Assembly: GCF_019749295.1 (NCBI RefSeq)
Contig: NZ_JACWFG010000011.1
Location: 1 to 64,000 of the forward strand
Length of the DNA stretch: 64,000 bases
Direction of reading: 5' to 3'
From: Neobacillus niacini
GTDB lineage: Bacteria; Bacillota; Bacilli; Bacillales; Cytobacillaceae
Shown here piece by piece: positions 62,387 to 64,000 of the stretch. Position numbers and translations under genes: made by a program. The notes below the pieces were generated by a model that did no database searches, was not told where the DNA came from, and was given only the letters and a program-made list of their open reading frames with translations. How positions within the stretch are numbered: the first letter of the stretch is position 1; each line of letters opens with the position of its first letter.

Positions 62387-64000
62387 ATGTCTGTTAAGAA
62401 CCAATCCACCAATCGCATTTCTTTGAAATATCCTGCTGCATGGTGGAGGAATATGTGGAGGGAGGGTCTTCCCTCTGGAAACGGCAAAGTAGGTGCTTCT
62501 GTTTCAGGTGGTGTGAGTATGGAAAAGATATTAATCAACCATGAAGGGCTATGGCATATGGGAAAAAAAGATACACTTCCTGATGTTAGTTACACGCTAA
62601 ACGAAACACGTGAACTAATGGAGAAAGAAAAATACAATGAAGCAAACTGGCATTTAACAAATACATTAAAAGAAAACGGATATCGCACTCGGTTAGCCTC
62701 GTTTTTACCTCTTGTTGAATTAACAATTAAGATGCAGCAAACAGCGGGGTTTAGACAGTATCGTAGAGAAGTTGATATGGAAACTGGAGAGGTATTAGTA
62801 AGGTGGAAAGAAGGGGAAGAGCAATTTGAGCGAAATTTATTTGTTTCACGAGCTGATAATGTGGTTGTATATGAAATAAAATCAACAGGTCAATCACTAA
62901 CGGCAGAGCTTCAGCTTGGCCTGCATAAGACAGATAGTAGCAGCATGGAACTGCGAGTAAAAGAATTAGAAGCTACAATTCAGCTCAAAGTAGAGGATCA
63001 TTTTATCTTTTTTGCAGCAAAAAATGATGATAACACTGAATATGGGGCAGTATTACGAATAATTCCTACTGGTGGAAAGATAATCATTGAAAATGATATT
63101 CTCCGCTGTGATCATGCTGAACATATCCAAATTATGATGAAGGTTTTTATTAAAGGAGACCATGTAAAAGAATGGTCGCGGCTTCAACAAGAGCTATTAA
63201 ACATTCATGGTGATTATCAAGACTTGCTCAAAACACACATTCCCATACATTCACAACTCTTTCAAACAGCTTCTTTACAATTGAGTGATGTGAAAGATGA
63301 TCAATCAAATGAAGAACTCCTTCTAGATGCTTATGAAGGAGAAGCTCCTATTCAATTAATAGAGAAATTGTGGAATTATGGAAGGTATCTTTTTATCTCT
63401 GGAACTAGACCTGACGGGCAGCCGTTTGGGATGTATGGTCTATGGGGGGGAGATTATCATCTCATGTGGTGTCATCGGATGGCAAATGAGAACATTCAAA
63501 TGATGTATTGGCATGCAGCAGTAGGGGGATTATCCGAATTTGTGCCAGCTTTATTCAACTATTATGAGGAAATGATGGATGATTTTCGAGAGAATGCTAG
63601 AAAGCTATATGGCTGTCGCGGCATATATATCCCAGCGGGTACAACTCCAGGAATTGGTGTACCGAATCAAATCGTCCCGGTCATTATGAATTGGACAGGA
63701 GCAGCTGGGTGGTTGGCACAACATTATTATGATTATTACCTATACACCGGTGATAAGAGGCTTTTACTCGAGAAGGTGCTTCCATTTATGAAGGAAGTAG
63801 TTCTATTTTATGAGGATTTTCTTGTCATGAATGAGGATGGAATTTATCAGTATCTACCTTCCGTTTCACCAGAAAATACTCCAGAGAATTTTATGCCGAA
63901 GGACGGGAAGCACCTTGCTCATCCTATGCCAACGACAATCAACGCAACAATGGATTTTGCCATAATGAAAGAAGTGTTACAGCATTTAATTGAAGGAGCA
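62387..64000 (+). CDS. GH95-type glycosidase (alpha-L-fucosidase/galactosidase-like), cut by window end
   Basis: The frame is open for 538 codons from ATG 62387 (GGGAGG upstream) to the last base, so the C-terminus is missing. The N-terminus has PAAWWRNMWREGLPSGNGKV and GGVSMEKILINHEGLW, the usual opening of GH95 proteins. Further on, NENIQMMYWHAAVGG keeps both Asn of the N-x-N-x-x-M-x-Y-W active-site pattern, SVSPENTPENF is the likely general-acid segment, and TINATMDFAI follows. There is no signal peptide, so it acts in the cytoplasm. GH95 members remove terminal alpha-L-fucose or alpha-L-galactose, which fits side chains of rhamnogalacturonan. Exact specificity is uncertain. Confidence 0.8.
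   Translation, partial: MSVKNQSTNRISLKYPAAWWRNMWREGLPSGNGKVGASVSGGVSMEKILINHEGLWHMGKKDTLPDVSYTLNETRELMEKEKYNEANWHLTNTLKENGYRTRLASFLPLVELTIKMQQTAGFRQYRREVDMETGEVLVRWKEGEEQFERNLFVSRADNVVVYEIKSTGQSLTAELQLGLHKTDSSSMELRVKELEATIQLKVEDHFIFFAAKNDDNTEYGAVLRIIPTGGKIIIENDILRCDHAEHIQIMMKVFIKGDHVKEWSRLQQELLNIHGDYQDLLKTHIPIHSQLFQTASLQLSDVKDDQSNEELLLDAYEGEAPIQLIEKLWNYGRYLFISGTRPDGQPFGMYGLWGGDYHLMWCHRMANENIQMMYWHAAVGGLSEFVPALFNYYEEMMDDFRENARKLYGCRGIYIPAGTTPGIGVPNQIVPVIMNWTGAAGWLAQHYYDYYLYTGDKRLLLEKVLPFMKEVVLFYEDFLVMNEDGIYQYLPSVSPENTPENFMPKDGKHLAHPMPTTINATMDFAIMKEVLQHLIEGA

Overview
The window looks like a chromosomal segment of an aerobic, spore-former-type Bacillaceae (Bacillus/Neobacillus-like). I infer this from the divergent gltC/gltAB pair, the nasA/nasBC arrangement with TnrA-type boxes, the strong GGAGG ribosome binding sites with ATG, TTG and GTG starts, the YesN/YesM and LplABC gene sets, CcpA-type cre sites, and the AT-rich composition. 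No rRNA, tRNA, CRISPR array, prophage or insertion sequence was seen.

Layout. (1) 1-7300: glutamate synthase gltA-gltB with divergent activator gltC. (2) 7600-25800: a xylan-use region. It has a secreted GH10 xylanase, a very large secreted deacetylase-CBM-GH10-CBM9 enzyme, a DUF624 membrane protein, an intracellular GH8 exo-oligoxylanase (Rex type), a YesN/YesM two-component system, an LplA/LplB/LplC oligosaccharide ABC importer without its ATPase, and two small enzymes (VOC, SDR). Between the two xylanases lie a broken RelE-type toxin with an intact antitoxin and a CwlK-like peptidase. (3) 25900-32140: nitrate assimilation, nasA divergent from nasB-nasC, with two perfect TnrA boxes between them and no nitrite reductase genes. 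(4) 32234-40002: a complete four-gene Wadjet plasmid-defence operon in the order jetD-jetA-jetB-jetC. (5) 40389-45740: a Tat-exported PhoD phosphatase, a small membrane protein, an orphan sugar-binding lipoprotein, 3-methyladenine DNA glycosylase and a hemerythrin-domain protein. (6) 46016-64000: a pectin / rhamnogalacturonan-use region. It has a secreted pectate lyase with four FN3 domains and a FIMAH tail, a second LplB/LplC/LplA importer, a Gfo/Idh/MocA oxidoreductase, two GH105-type unsaturated uronyl hydrolases, a YesS-like transmembrane AraC regulator, an unclassified six-hairpin-type protein, and a GH95-type enzyme cut by the window end.

How the parts work together. Both polysaccharide regions follow the same scheme. 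A secreted enzyme cuts the polymer, an Lpl-type importer brings in oligosaccharides, cytoplasmic enzymes finish them, and a membrane sensor (YesM or the YesS-like protein) switches the region on. Cre-like sequences suggest catabolite repression over several of these promoters. The pectate lyase gene and the second importer operon share a long promoter element with identical spacing to the -10 box, which suggests one activator. GltAB and NasABC link the window to nitrogen control.

The most interesting items are the Wadjet operon, whose JetC has unusual ATPase motifs; the paired pectin promoters, in which one internal 10-mer is inverted; the two TnrA boxes; the possible cre-controlled, terminator-containing leader in front of the GH8 gene; and the internally duplicated multidomain xylanase.
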